The notes below the pieces were generated by a model. The model saw only the letters and a list, made by a program, of their open reading frames with translations. It ran no database searches and was not told the origin of the DNA. DNA of 64,000 bases from Seriola aureovittata. Taxonomy: Eukaryota > Chordata > Actinopteri > Carangiformes > Carangidae. Shown here one piece after another: positions 26,615 through 41,500 of the stretch. The translations under genes and the position numbers were made by a program. The first letter of the stretch is position 1; each line of letters starts with the position of its first letter. The DNA lies in assembly GCF_021018895.1 (NCBI RefSeq), contig NC_079378.1, forward strand, positions 13,416,160 through 13,480,159, written 5' to 3'.

Positions 26615-29600
26615 GAGGAGGAGAGAGAGAGGGAAATGTAGAGGGTTTCTATGAATGGAAACATGGAGGAGAAACACTGGTGATGAGCAAACCCAAATAC
26701 TGACAGTTAGACCCTCCCCACCCTTCATCTCTCATCTCCATCTTCTTTCCTCTCTCTGTCTTTATTTCTTCTATTATCTGATGCACACTCTCAGTTCTCC
26801 CACATATCTCAGTTCATTTTTATAACATGTATTATAATGTACTTAAGAGTGGCAGAAAGTAACTGAGTATATTTACTCAAACATTGTACTTTGAGGTGCG
26901 TTTTACTTTATACTTCCATTCCACCACATTTAAGAGGGAAATATGAATACTGAACGCTTCCCTCCACATTTATTTGTCATGAGATACAGTTGCTACTTGC
27001 TTTGCAGATTAAGATTTTGCATCAAAAAACATATACTGTTCTTATCAAATACAACACATTATTAAATATTAAACCAGTGGTTTCCAACCTTTTGGCTTGT
27101 GACCCCTACAAACTAACAGTGGTTGGGGCTCCTTCTCATGTTTCAGATGTCAATGAGTTGTTAGTTTCCTCTCTAAACTTTTCACATGCTTTCACATAAA
27201 CAAATAGTTTAAATGAATCAATATCCCAAAAAACAAAGATTAAAGAAAACAGACATTTGTATTTCGGAACGTTGTTTGGACTAAACTAACTAACTAACTA
27301 TGATAGTATATACTACAGAACAAGCACTTAGAGCAAGGCAAATTTGTCAGTAAAGAAACAAAGGCAGTTCAAAGTGTTTTAAGCAAAACATTAAGGTACT
27401 AAGAAAATACATATGAGAAACACAGGCTATAAAAGACATACAATGTAAAAAACACATGAATATGTTTTAAAAGGGTAAAACAGAATAGAATATTAAAATA
27501 AGATTAAATAGAATAAGACAGATATAGCAGACTGATGAAATACAATCCAGTTGGGAAAAGAAAATGTTTTGAGTCCTGATTAAACTGAACTGAGAATTGT
27601 AGCAGACCTGAACTTTTCTGGGAGTTTGTCCCACATACATGGTGCATAAAAACTGAATGCTGCTTCTCTATGTTTAGCTTTGACTCTGGAAACAGTAACA
27701 GACGTGTCCCAGACGATCTTTCATAACAGGAGATAAGAAATGTACTTTGGGCCTAAACCTAAGGGATAGATTAAAGCAATGCTCACATACCCATGCTGTG
27801 TGTACATTGAAATAGCTCATCTATTCACAGTGACTGAAGAGATCCTTTCTTATTGCAATTCCAGTATATGAGATGGGGAAAGTAATACAAGGCTTCATAT
27901 GCATTCAGATCGACACCAGCCCCGTCTGGAGAAACGCCGCCCTTTCATTCAGGGTCGTGCTGTGATGTGACAATTCAGTGCATGCAGAGTTGTTACATAA
28001 TTTGTCTTGACAGAGCCCTTTCAAGAAGTAGAACAAGATATTTCACCAATACAGCTGCCGCATTTTTCAAGGAGACGTTTATACAGGAGGTTACTATGGT
28101 TACTGCTTTATGGGGGCATGCTTTAACTACTCTGTTCCTGATGCTTGTAGCCCTTGACCCAGTTTGAGAACAAAATCAAGGACCTGATGAAAGAGAAGTT
28201 TCTAAGGGAGGAGAGGAATTATAAGACCGGATACACGTATTCCTGGTCCAGATAAACCTCAATGTGAATCTGAATAAAAACCAAACGACATCAGTAGGCA
28301 TAAGAGTAAACCTGATATACTGCTGCAAGTCACAACTAAACATTTTCCACCTTTAAAATCATTGAACAGCAGACTTCCAACTAACTACAACACAACACAA
28401 TACAGGTAAAAAAAACAAGTAACAACCAACTGCTGACCCGTTGGGGCCCACTTCACAAAAGTGGTTTGCGAGTATTGCTGTGGTGACAGTGTCCTACTTA
28501 AAAAATGATTGTCACTTACAAGTTGCAGATTATGTAAAAGTTCTCCAGGACTAGCGCATGTTTCTTTTGATTAATGAAACATGTCAAAATTAACCCAAAA
28601 ACTAATGATGTCATGTTGCAAATAGATACTTGCATGTTGCAAGTTTTTGTAAAACAGGTCCCAGTCTTCATTTTCAGAGAAGAAAAGGTCTGTAGTCAAC
28701 CTCCTCAGCCATTTCTATTAGATAGATCAAGAAGCCGAATCTGTTCTGTCCCTTCCTGTAAACAGCCTCTGTGATTTCAACGTATCTGTATCCCTCCTCC
28801 ACCTCCACTTTCTTTTGTAGAATGATGTTTAACTTCCAGTCCTCCCAAAATCCACAAATGCTACTCTACACCACGTAGCAGTCCACCAGGTCTCTGTGCT
28901 CTGCATCCTATCCACCACTGACACACCCAGTGGAGTCATCTGAGAACCTCTGCAGATGACAGGACTCAGAGTTGTGCTGACAATCAGAGGTGTACAGGGT
29001 GAATCGGATAGGTGAGAGGAGGTCCCTTGCGGTGCTCGTGTGCTGCTAAACAACTGTTCAGACACGCATCCCAGCAGCTGCACAAACTGTGGCCTCTCTG
29101 TGTGTCGGGTAGTCAGTAATCCAGGAGGTTGTGAAGACGTCTACCTGCGTCTTCTGGAGGTTCTCTCTCAGCAGGACGGGCTGGATCGCATGAAAGGGCA
29201 CTGGAGAAATCAAAGAACATGATTCTCACAGTGCCGCCGAAGCAGGTAAATGACGCTGTTGTCGACTTCAACCTGAGGGCGACAGGAAAACTGCAGGAAG
29301 CCCAGAGAGGTGTCACCTGAAGGCTGTCACAGGCCAAAACCAGTCTCTCCAGGACTTTCAGCAACTGGTCTGTAGACACTGAGGGCAGATGGAGATGACT
29401 TCTTGGGCACTCTTTACTTTTCCTTCATATTAGCACCCACAGTGAGCTAACATGCTAAACATGTTACTGTGGAGCTGTTGGTTTGTTTATCTTAACCAAA
29501 TTGTTTTACCAAATTTTAAGACAAAAATACCAAATATCAAAATAATATCAAAAAAAGCCTGTGATCAAATGTCATCAGCTAGATTGCATATTAATACCAA

Positions 29601-31658
29601 TAAATTGGGTCTTACTGTCCATCACTGACTGACTCTTTATTTCTGAGTGCAGAGATTAGGCTTGTGGATAAAATACGTGAAATTGTCTGGATATACTCTG
29701 TCCAGTGTCGGGATGGAAATGAATAATTTGTTTAACTATTTCTGTGAGATGATCGTCAGTAAAGTTATTTGTAGTTTCTGTTGTTGCCATGGAGAGAGAA
29801 ATGGTCCCTACTGTTTTAATTTTTTTCCACCACGCAGACGTATTAGAAGAGAAGAGAAGAGAAGAGAAGAGAAGAGAAGAGAGGCAAATTCTAACTATAA
29901 ATATGAGAAGTGAACTACAGTTTGCAGTTGTTGGTTTGTCAGTAAAAGCAAAGCAACACTATTTACATGGCAAGTTTCATTCCAAGGGAAATATGGTGTG
30001 CTAGGAAATAAATGTACACGTATAATGTAATAAAAACAACAAAAAAAAGTAATTATATGTGAGGGAAAAAATAAAGTTTTTACTCTGTGTTCTCTGTATG
30101 TTGTACTAAATTATAATTCAGACATTACAAAATCCTGTAAACGCCTGTTTGAATTCAGCTGAGACTTTTATTTTGAAGTGTACAGAATAAAATGTAATCT
30201 TTCTGTGCTTCCTAAAAGGCTGCTACTTAGTTTTTAGGGGAATAAATATGTTTCCATGTACAACTTCTATACTTTTCTAAAAACAGGGATGTTCCTTGTT
30301 TTAACAGAAAGTTTAGTCATTGTTTTATTTTATGAACTTGCACTTTGTAGCTTTATGTCCTCTTTTTTATTCCCTTTTTTTCTGTCTTTTTCTCTGGGAA
30401 GAGGAACACAGAGAGAATTTATGCAACTGCAGTCCTGTCAATGTTTCTCTAAAGTTATAATTGTATTGTTGAAATAAAGTGTTGCACAAGTAGCAGACTT
30501 CCTCTCGCCCATTATACAACACAATGCACAAAGGGTTAGACCCGCTGCACGTGAACCATAAAAACCAAAAGCAGTTTTACAAAATTTTAAATTTTTAAAT
30601 CCTTGGAATCCTTAGAAATGAACCAGCGTTTGGCTTTTCATTGATTAAAACCATGTAATTTAACATAAAAGCCACAGAGGTGCTTTCACACTTAATGTGC
30701 AGTATTTAATTGTAGAATATGTCCCTGTGTTGTACTCAGCCATCCCCAGTTCATTCATTTAGGTAAATTAAACAGTTTCAAGTGTGCAGCGTCTTACTAC
30801 TGTATCTAGCATGTTATTGTTGCACTCCACATTTCACCTGCCACACAGGTACATTTTAAATTAATATGAGCTCTATGGGGTACATATGTGGTTGTATAAA
30901 TTAAATTATTAAGAAAAAAAAGTCCAGAAAGATATTAAATTGTTCAATGGGTAAATCTTTTAGCATTGGACATGTATAAAGAATAAAGGATTGGACTGGC
31001 TGCACATCATCACATCATATTTGTCTAGGACAGACAGGAATAAATAATTTGATTGATTTTTAATAATGCTTTTCCACTAAAGCAAGCTTTGGCCCTCACA
31101 CCTGAATTAAGAAGCCATTAAGTGAGCATCAGTTCAGTTCAGGTTTAACTTAATTTGAGCGTGATGGAGAGCATCCAGAAGTTGGGTTACCATGGTTACC
31201 TGCATCTGGAGGTGGCCTAGTTATCCCGGTGACTCATGTACAGCAGGACTTCAGTCCTTCAAACGACCCCCTCTTCCTCCTCCTCCTCCTCCTCCTCCTC
31301 CTCCTCCTCCTCCTCCTCCTCCTCCCGCTTCCTACCGCACCTTAACCTTAAGAGCAGACATTCCTCCTCTGGCACAGATGCACACACAGCTCTGGCCAGA
31401 TGTAGCAGTATACCACGACACTCAAACAGAGCTGTTACATCATTTTAACACTGTTCAAGGCAAATACTCTAAAAAACCTGATCTTATATCTGCTGATTTT
31501 TGTTTTTGCCCATCCTGTAGTGCAGTATTGCTCAAGGCAATGTCCATTGTTCAGCTGTTGACTGAAATAGCTCGACAATTATTGTATGGATTGCCATGAA
31601 ATTTTGTACGGATACAGTACAGATCGTAGATCGTTTGTGTGTGCATTGTGTGATTGTA

Positions 31659-31689
<31 letters not shown>

Positions 31690-32576
31690 TCTATACAGCA
31701 TCTGCTCCTTCTAACTGTTCTTATTTATACTGAATCATATTGTTTGCCCTCCCTCTGTAACTCTACCGTATGTCTGTCCTGCTTTTGACCATTTTTGATT
31801 CATTTGCCAAAGCACTTTGTAAACCCTGTTTTTAAAAGGTGCTATATAAATAAAGTTATTATCATTATTAGTATCATATTATAGATATCCATGGTCTCCT
31901 GAAGATAAAGCACACTGGCTCTGGGGATCCTCTGATTTTTAATTGAGTACCACCAGAGGGTCAAAGGTCATGGTTTCCCAATGATGTATCCTAATGACTT
32001 TGCTTCACATTTGCAGTTTTGAGGGAAATGTGTTGACAACTACTTGATGGATTGCCATGAAATTTGACATATACATTCAAGTCTCCCTCAGGATGAATTG
32101 TAATAAACGTTGGTTACCCCTGACTTTTCATCTAGCGCCATCATCAGGTCAAAATTGAATCTATATATTTTGGTTTACGGTGTACAGTATATGGTTTGGT
32201 AATTGTATACCTTTGTGTTTATATAAGAATAGCAAAACCATGAGTTTGGTGTTTCTTTCATTCAGCATGTTGATATTGTGGACTTACAGCATATCTATGC
32301 ATAGACGACACTTTTGATCTCCACAGCAGATTATTGTAACACGATTTTCATTTCTGACCCATTCATAACAGTGTCGTTTCTCCTCACCACAGTAACTGCC
32401 CGTGCTCCCTGGCTGCAGCCCTGGCCAGAGCAACAGCAGACAGCGTTGTGAAGGCTGACCTCTCCATCCACCACCTGATTAAGGCTGTAGAAGATGGAGC
32501 TGTCCCACTACCACGTGAGTTCTCGGGGTGGGCCTGTGAGACTGCGCCCTCTCTCTCTCAAACACACTCACTCAAA

Positions 32577-32613
<37 letters not shown>

Positions 32614-32718
32614 ACACATACACACACACACACACGCACACGCAGTGTGTTTCTCTGTACTTCTGTACACAGAAGTACAGAGAAATTAGGTCTCGCTCTC
32701 ACTTCATCCCATACATAT

Positions 32719-32749
<31 letters not shown>

Positions 32750-32754
32750 CACGC

Positions 32755-32809
<55 letters not shown>

Positions 32810-35488
32810 GGCATGTAACCACCAGGGCTTTGTCCCAGTTCTCCCCCGCAAATCTGCATTAAGTGGTATTTGACCACTAGAGGGCAGAAAACATACTCAC
32901 AGCTATAAACCAGGATATTCTACATCCACTATGCGCCAATAGAGTTTCATTAAAACGGCCTTCAGGCTTTGTCTAAACATGCTTGAATCACAGTGGTAGT
33001 ATAATATCAGAATCAGCAATGCTTTCTTAATATGTATATTACAAACACATCAACTATACTAAATATTAAATGGATATAGACAGAAGACTTAGATAATGTT
33101 GGCAGAAGTTATTACAGAAAATACAGCATTCAAGGATATAGAAATTTATTCAGCAGTCATCTTTTAAAGCTGCACTAATCTGTATTTTTATATTAATAAT
33201 TGATCAAAGGATTATGTGTAATCTGAAAGCGGTCACTCATAGTGATGAACTGTTGTTCATTCTAACTCTCACATGCTGGAAATACCCACAAGAGCACCAA
33301 CTGGTATTAATTCACTGCTGAAAATAGTGCCCAACAAATTTTCAATTTCCTCCTGTTTGAGTTACGTTTGCCAAAAATTACAGTTGCCTAATGTATTTCT
33401 TTTTTTTTTTACAAACGAATTTGGCACCTGTCTTTAAAGATTTATGTCTTCAGTTGTAATCAATGGGTTTTGGGCTGAGTGCCACAGACAGGGAAAGGAA
33501 GTCAGGAAGTATTGACAGGCTAATTCATTGTTGGCTTTGGTCTTTTCATGGGATTTGTAACAGTAACAAAAATATAGAATAGTGCCAGTGTTATCCTGTA
33601 GGATCAGTCAAATTCAGGGGATGTAAATCTCCACAGAGAAATATAAATTATAACTTAACCCTCTGGAGTATAGGTTGTTTTTGCTGACTTTCTGTGTAGT
33701 GGTTTTTGTCATCATTTAGCAGCTTTTAAACTGTCCTCACCTCACATGCATGGTGTCCTTTGTCTGACTGTCAATTTAACTAAGCTGCCAACAACCCAAA
33801 AAAATACATGAATAATGACTCAGGACCCTGTAGAAATGTGCCACTGTTCAGTGATAATCACCCTAAATATTATTATAGAACAGTTCAAGGTTGTAAAAAA
33901 TATTGTTTCACTATTCGTACACACAAATACAGCAGAAAAATGTGAGAAATAAAACTATAATACAGTCTTTTTACATGTAACATGATTTTATCCCAACTTG
34001 ATTTTGTGGCTTTTTCATTGAAAATTAGTGTATGGCTATTAATTAGTGAAAATATTAATAACACAGTTTTAAAACATCACAAAATTTGTTATAGTCTACA
34101 GATATAAATTATACATTGTGCATGCAGAGTTTTCATCTGGTTCACTGAGCTTGTCTCCACATGATATATAAATGAAGGTATGTCACTGTAAATAGAATAT
34201 GTATATGTATGTATGTATGTATGTATGTATATATAATAGACTTCAGAGGGTTAACTGACACTTAGACATCATCAGTAGCTGAAAATATAACTGTTTAAAT
34301 CTTTGCTGTTTTTCAAATGTTGTATCAACTCTTGAATGATTTAATTTTTTTAATAACTTATTTATCAGCTCGTTACCAGTACACCGTGTTTTATTATAAG
34401 ATTTTCAACTGGTTGTGTGATGTGTTTTAATTTTGATCGACTTGCATTGAAGCTCAAACTGTTCCACACTGTGTGCCTTCTCAAAGTAAGAACTTCTCGT
34501 GTTGTGTAACAGCCGATCACATCTTGTTTCATGATGCCTCACTGCACTCTGCTGTTTTGTTTTTTTCTTTCCTTCAGCTGTTGGCAAGGTGTTATGGGTA
34601 GACCTTGATGTCAGATGACGTGCTAAAATATCTCCATTGGGAGCATGAGTGGGGAGGGGCTGAACAGCCAGTTCACATGATGAAGTTCAGTTTTGGGACA
34701 GTGCTTGACGTGTATGTACTTTTAGAAGGAGGAGGGGTGAGAATGAGGGGAGGAAATGGGACTGTGTAGCTCTGTGTGTTTCTCACAGCAGCAGAGTGAG
34801 AGACAAGTCAATGGCAAAGACAGGATAGACTATTTTACCTGCAGCAATCATTAGTAGGTCAAGCCCATGCACTCACAGTCTGTGTCTTGGTTATAACCGA
34901 GAGCTGCCGCCTTGATAGCACCTCTGGGCTCAGCTCTGTTCCACTCACTTCTGTAACCCAGTGCAATATCTCAATGAAGGTTTCTTTCATCTGCCTTTCT
35001 GAAAAAGTATAACACATCCTTGGGGCTTTTACTATCCACAACGGCATAATTTCCACTGGGCATGGGGACTTTTCACAGTTCGATTTTTGACACAGCAGAA
35101 AAATTAAACCGATACTTTTACAGTTTTAGTTGGCACATTTATCTGAGTTGCCTTAAAATTCTTACAGCGCACTCACAGTGTCCAAGTGAAATTAAATAGC
35201 TTTTTTTGTCTGCTACAACATATATTGGCCTGTGTTTTCTCTTGATAAAAAATTTGAAACCAAAAGTGAGAAATTTATAATTTATACCATACTTAAACGT
35301 GGTTTGTGCATTAACTTTGATGGAATACTTTTCTGGCATCTATCTCCGAAGATGGAAATGTTTTTTCAAAACAGCTGATCAAATCTTGCATAAAGCAGTA
35401 ACGTCAGCGTCGTATCATAGGCAGAGCAGATGGCCACAGACTCTGAACAACAACCGAGCGAGATTATACTGCAAGAAGTTTCGATGTG

Positions 35489-35531
<43 letters not shown>

Positions 35532-38500
35532 TCTCTCGCTCACTCGCTCTCTTTGCCATTACTCTGGGTCACCAATGACATTCATTGTAACTGCTCTGAA
35601 TCCAAACAGACCACCCTTAAACCTTAAGAAAGGAGCAAGTTACAAAGAGCCACCTTTGAAGCCTGCACAGGGGGTGTTTGATGTTCAAAAGATAGATTAT
35701 GGTGGAGTGTTACTTTAAACTCATAAACTCTCAAAACGTGAACTCTGAAGCTGCCTCTTGCTGGCAGGGAAGAGTATGTGCCCTCTACTGCTCAGTCCCC
35801 ACTGAATAGCAACGTAAGCAAACCAATATAAGTGACTGACACAATATGACCTAGTTAGCATATGTTCAATAAAGAAGCACGTCTGATTCTTTGTGTGTTT
35901 GTGTGTTAGAGATGGAGTCTGTGAAGCTGGCACGGGTGGTGTTTAACAGACTGTTTGAGATGTGCTGCCTCTGGCTGAAGGAGTTTCCCTTCCGCCGCCG
36001 CCCACAGCCATACTATGAAACTTCCATCCACGCCATCAAGAACATGAGGCGTAAGATGGAGGACAAGCATGTCATCATCCCGGACTTCAACACACTCTTC
36101 AATGTTCAGGTAGACTTCAACAACTCCCCCACACCCCAAGTAAAAGCAGATCATTATCAGACCTCGGTGAGACCAGACCACCACAGTGGCGACTGATGCT
36201 TTCAATCTGTCTTCCCAACATGGTGGCTGGTCTCCTGATGGTTTCTCAGGTTCTGATATTTTTCAGGTAGTGTTGTGGTAACAACAACAATAACATTAAC
36301 AATTGGAAAGAAAACGAAAAGGTTTCCGTGCTTAGTGCTAATTGCTCTGTTCCACTAGCTCCTGTAACTCAGTGCAATATCTCATTCAGTATTAGTTTCA
36401 TCTGTCTTTGTAAAAAATGAAATGTGGTTTTGGGATTTGCTGTCCATAATCTAAAAGCTCAATTCATTACAGCAGTTGCTATAAGAAACTGTAAGGTTTT
36501 AAAGTTAAACAAAAACTACAGCTCCCATGAAGATTTACCAGCACATTTACAAGCACTTGCATCATCGTAACTTGGTTTTGTCCATATCCATAAAACTCAC
36601 TATCACCCTCTTCTAAACGAGTTTTCTCAAGTTCTTTGTAATCATCTAAAAGTCTTGCATATGATAAACAAGGAAATTGTTAAGCTCTACAACTAAAGTA
36701 GCCTTTCTGTTCAGTTCTGACTTGGTTATTTTGAGTGAACTAATTTGACAGAAATTCATCCAAGTGATTGCTACAACCAATGTTGGTCCATGTGTCCCGA
36801 CCCCAGTGTACGTACCTGCAGGTCTAGTAATATCTATATTTGTTTGAGACGTATTATGTCTTATTATATTATATTATATTGAAACATAAATCTTATCGTA
36901 CATCGATAAAACTGGTTAGTGGGGTGTTTTTGTCAGTCAATCTCCAATTGTCAGGATATCAATGCATTAAAGTCACCGTTGTACAATCAGCAGCTATTAT
37001 GCTACTTTTAATGCAAGGAGCTGTTCAATTTACTGTGTCCTCTTCACTGTGTCCACTAACTGATATGTATTGTCTCTCAGGATCAGGAAGAACAGGCTTT
37101 CTTTGCCGTGTTTGACGGTCATGGCGGTGTTGACGCTGCCATTTATGCTGCCAATCACCTCCACGTCAACTTAGTTCGTCAGGAATCTTTCAGCCAGGAC
37201 CCCGGCGAGGCACTCTGCAGGGCCTTCAAACTCACCGACGAACGCTTTGTGAAGAAGGCCTCACGAGAGGTAACCACATGTGCAAAGAGCCAAAGCCTTT
37301 AATAATATTAAGAAATATAGTACCAGTGTAAACCTGTTGATGATGCAAAGTAATAATCTATCATGGTAACTGAATTGTATTTGTTTACTAATGTAAACTA
37401 ATACTATTAGTACTACTTCTACTACTCTTTTATCTCTCCTACTGTTGATGTTATCACTACTAGTAGCCCTCTTCTACTACTACTACTACTACATGTACTA
37501 CCACATCAATCCATCCATTTTCTGCTGCTTATCTGGAGTTAGATCATGGTGGCAGCAGGTTAAGCAAAGTAATCCAGACATTGCCAGCAACATTTTCCAG
37601 CCTGAGAGATCACAAGGTGTTCCCAGGAGAGATGAGCTATATAATCTCTCCAGTGTGTTGTGGGTATACCCTGAGGTCTTCTACCAGTTGGATGTGCCTG
37701 TCTGAGCTCCTTAGCCTGTCTCTAAGGATGAGTCTAGCCACCTGACAGAGGAAACTCATTTCTTTTGGACACTACCTAAAGCTCATGACCACAGGTGGAG
37801 GTTGGAACATAGACTGACTGGTAAATCAAAAGCTATGCCTTCTGGCTGAGCTCTCTCTTCACCAAAACAGTCCAGTACAATGTATGCGTTACTGCTGACA
37901 CTGCACCAGTCCACCTGTCAATCTCGTGCTCCATTTTAACCCTCAATCATGAACAACAGCCTGAGATCTTAAACTCCTTGGGGCAGTGCTTGGGGCAGCA
38001 ACTCCTTCCTAACCCGAAGGGAGCAATTCACAGTTTTCTGGCAGAGAACCATGGCCTCAGACTTGGAAGTGCTGACTTTCATCCCAGCTGCTTCACACTC
38101 AGCTACAAACAACCCCAAATGCATGCCAGAGGTCACGGCCTGATGAAGCCAAAAGAACCACGTTTTTTGCAAAAAGCAGCAAGGCCATTCTGAGGACCCC
38201 AAACCGGACACTTTCCTCCCCCTGACTTTGCCTTGAAATCCTGTCTGTGAAAACCTCAGATAAGATAGGTGACAAGGGAAAACCCTGGTGGAGGCCAACA
38301 CCAACTGGAAACATGTTCAACTTCTTGCTGAGAATACGGATACAGCTCTTATTTCTGTGATATAAAAGCTGAACATCTCAGGAACTACCACCCTGGTCTG
38401 CCAGTCCAAAGCTACTGTCCCTGACCTGCATGCGACATTAAAGAAGCGTGTCAGCCAACATAGGCCATCAATGTTCAGCGCCTTCAGCATAGAGGACATG

Positions 38501-41500
38501 TTGGTTGGCTTCAAGGGTTCAGCAGTTCCTTCTCCCCTGCTGCTGAACACATTTTGGCCACTGCATTCCCTTCTTAACTCATTTGATGGTTTGCCAGAAT
38601 GTTCGTGAGGCCAACTAAAAACTCCTGCTCCATTGTTCCCCCAAACTCCCACACCCAGGTTTTTGTGTCTGCGACCATCATGTCCATAGCCCTTCTGGCC
38701 TGCTGGTACCCATCTGTGGCTTAAGAGATCTCTGTGCCAATCAAGCCTGAAGGACCTCCTCCCTCAGCCTGATGGCCTCCCTCCCCCATGGTTCTCAGGT
38801 TGCTGCACGACACACGCCATCAATGTTCTGACCCAGCTCCCAGTAGCTGGCTTTGAACATGGCCCACTCAGATTCCATGTCCCCCACTTAACCTGGGATG
38901 AATGAGACGTTCTTCTGGAGGTGAAGGTTAAAGACCTTGCAGACTGGGGCCTCAGCCAGGTCCCAGTTCACCCTCACTACACATTTGGGTCTGTTAGGTC
39001 TTTCTGGCAGTCTCCTGCGCCAATTAATCCAACTCACTACCAGGTGGTGATCAGTTGATAGCTCTGTTCCTCTCCGCTGAGACTTCAAGACCTGAAAACA
39101 GGGATACCATTCCTGTACGAAGTAGTGCAGCTGTTGCTTGCTGTGAGCTGGATACTGTAACATGCGCCTGTTTTTGGCAGAACCTGCGTTGTGGCACAAC
39201 AGGTGTGGTGACGTTCCTGCGGGGCCAGACGCTGTATGTGGCCTGGCTGGGAGACTCCCAGGTCATCCTGGTCAGGAGAGGACAGGTTGTGGAGCTGATG
39301 AAACCACATAAACCAGACAGAGAGGTAACCATTTACACATGCACACACATCTTCACACACCATCGGGCTCAAATCGATAATTTCCACTGTAAGCATACTT
39401 GATTCAGATGAAGAGCCATAAATTAAAGTGATGAATCTTAGTGGATTGATAGATTTTGAGACATTATACAGTATACTGTCATTCATTTTCAGATTCATAC
39501 AACTTACATTTATTTGCCTTTTCTATAAATTAAAATGTAGACTTGTATTTGTGATATACATGAATTTAATTATCAAAAGCTTATATTCACAAACTTCTAG
39601 TGTTTCTGAATTATAGAATCAGATTTTTTACATGCAGCTGTCGTTTCAGGTTTCCTTTCAGAGAAAAGTGAACTTAAGAGTAAACCGGCCTGTTTGATGA
39701 CAATGAGCATTAGTGGTGTACTTAACATTTACTTACATGACATTTTTTTTCTTTATAATATCCAATTAAAATGATTTGATGCTCTAACATTTTGGGAAAT
39801 ATACTTTTTTTTTATCACTTTTTGCCCCAAAAGTCAAATGAAAGGACTGATATCATACTCATCTGTCTTTTTTGATATGAAACTATAGCCAGCAGCCAGT
39901 TGGCTTAACTTAGCACAAAACGGGAAACAAAAGAAAACAGCTAGCCTGACATGAGGGTGGTATCTGTATCAAGGGCGTAGGTTTGGCCTCAACATTGGTA
40001 GAGATGCAGCAACCCAACCATCCCGCAAAAACAAAGAGATTGGCTTATTGATGCTGTCAACCAAATGGTTTATTTAAATATAAGATCTGAATTTACATTC
40101 AGGAATGCCTATATGCAAATGTAATATATGTACATGTGTTGAATTTTCATGTATGAAATATATGTACATATGAAGTAAAATCATATATGTATTTAAAATA
40201 GCCTATATTAGTAAAAGGTTACATATGAAACCTACTTAGTAATTGGAACAATATCATATATTGATATATATGTAAAATCTAGCTAATAGAAACATGTATT
40301 TTAGTATATCTGTTCATAGAGAGAGATATGTTAAATACATATCCATCCCAAAGCCTGACAGTATATGTTCATATTATATATGTCAATATAAAAGATAGAC
40401 ATGTATTTTTGAATTTGATTAGAAATTATTAAGAAAATCATATAGAAAACATATAGAATTTGTATAAGTAAGTTGTTTTAAGAAAGTTGCATTTTACATG
40501 AGTATTTTATGTATGTTATGAACTTATATCTTCATATATCCAGAGTATGTATATGTGTCATAATAATATATCCTCTTATAGGTTACACATATGGTAACAT
40601 CACTCTTGATATAGGTACATGTATGTCATATGTATGTCAAAAGTCATAGTATACTAAGGCATAAAAAGCCATAGTATAGTAAGGCGTAAAAAAAGTCATT
40701 GTACAATAAGGCGTTAGAGCCAATTAACCTAATGTGCATGTCTTTGGACTGTGGGAAGAAACCAGAGTACCCAGAAAGAAGACACAAAGCCACAGAGAGA
40801 ACATGTAAATTCGACACAGACTGGAAAGTGAGGTATGAAAACATCAAAGTATAGTAAGGCATAAAAACGTCAAAATATGTCATATTCTAATAAGGCATAA
40901 AAACGTCAAAAAACGCCATAGTATAGTAAGGCATAAAATGTCTTAGTGTAGTAAGTCATAAAAACATCATAGTATAGCAAGGCATAAAAAAGTCAGAAAA
41001 TCTCATAGTATATCAAGGCATAAAAACGTCAAAAAAACGTCATAGTATAATGAGGCATGAAAACATTGAAAAACGTCATAGTATAGTAAGGCCTAAAATG
41101 TCATAGTATAGCAAGGCATAAAACGTCTTAGTATATTAAGTTACAAAAACATCATACTATAGCAAGGGATAAAAACGTCAAAAAGACGTCATAGTATAGC
41201 AAGGCATAAAAACATTAAAAAACGTCATAGTATAGCAAGGCATGAAAATGTTTAAAAAAATGACACCGTAAAGCAAGTTATAAAAACGTCATAGTATAGC
41301 AAGGTATAAAAACGTTAAAAAACGTCTTATTATAGTAAGTCATAAAAACGTCATAGTATAGCAAGGCATAAAAACGATAAAAAACGTCATAGTATAGTAA
41401 GGCATAAAAACGTCAAAAAACATCATAATATAGTAAGGAATAAAAACGTTAAAAAAACATCATAGTTTAGAGGCGTCGTGTAGCGTAGTGGTCTAAGCAG

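Noticed and set aside
31192..31599. 135-codon proline-rich frame and an overlapping poly-Ser frame
   Set aside because: Driven by the (CCT)n microsatellite and flanking repeat sequence.
32448..32873. 141-codon frame starting inside ppm1e exon 2
   Set aside because: Only its first part is coding (to 32514). The rest is intron 2 CA repeat past a consensus GTGAGT donor.
37978..38652. Plus- and minus-strand frames in intron 4 as separate genes
   Set aside because: They lie within the antisense LINE relic.
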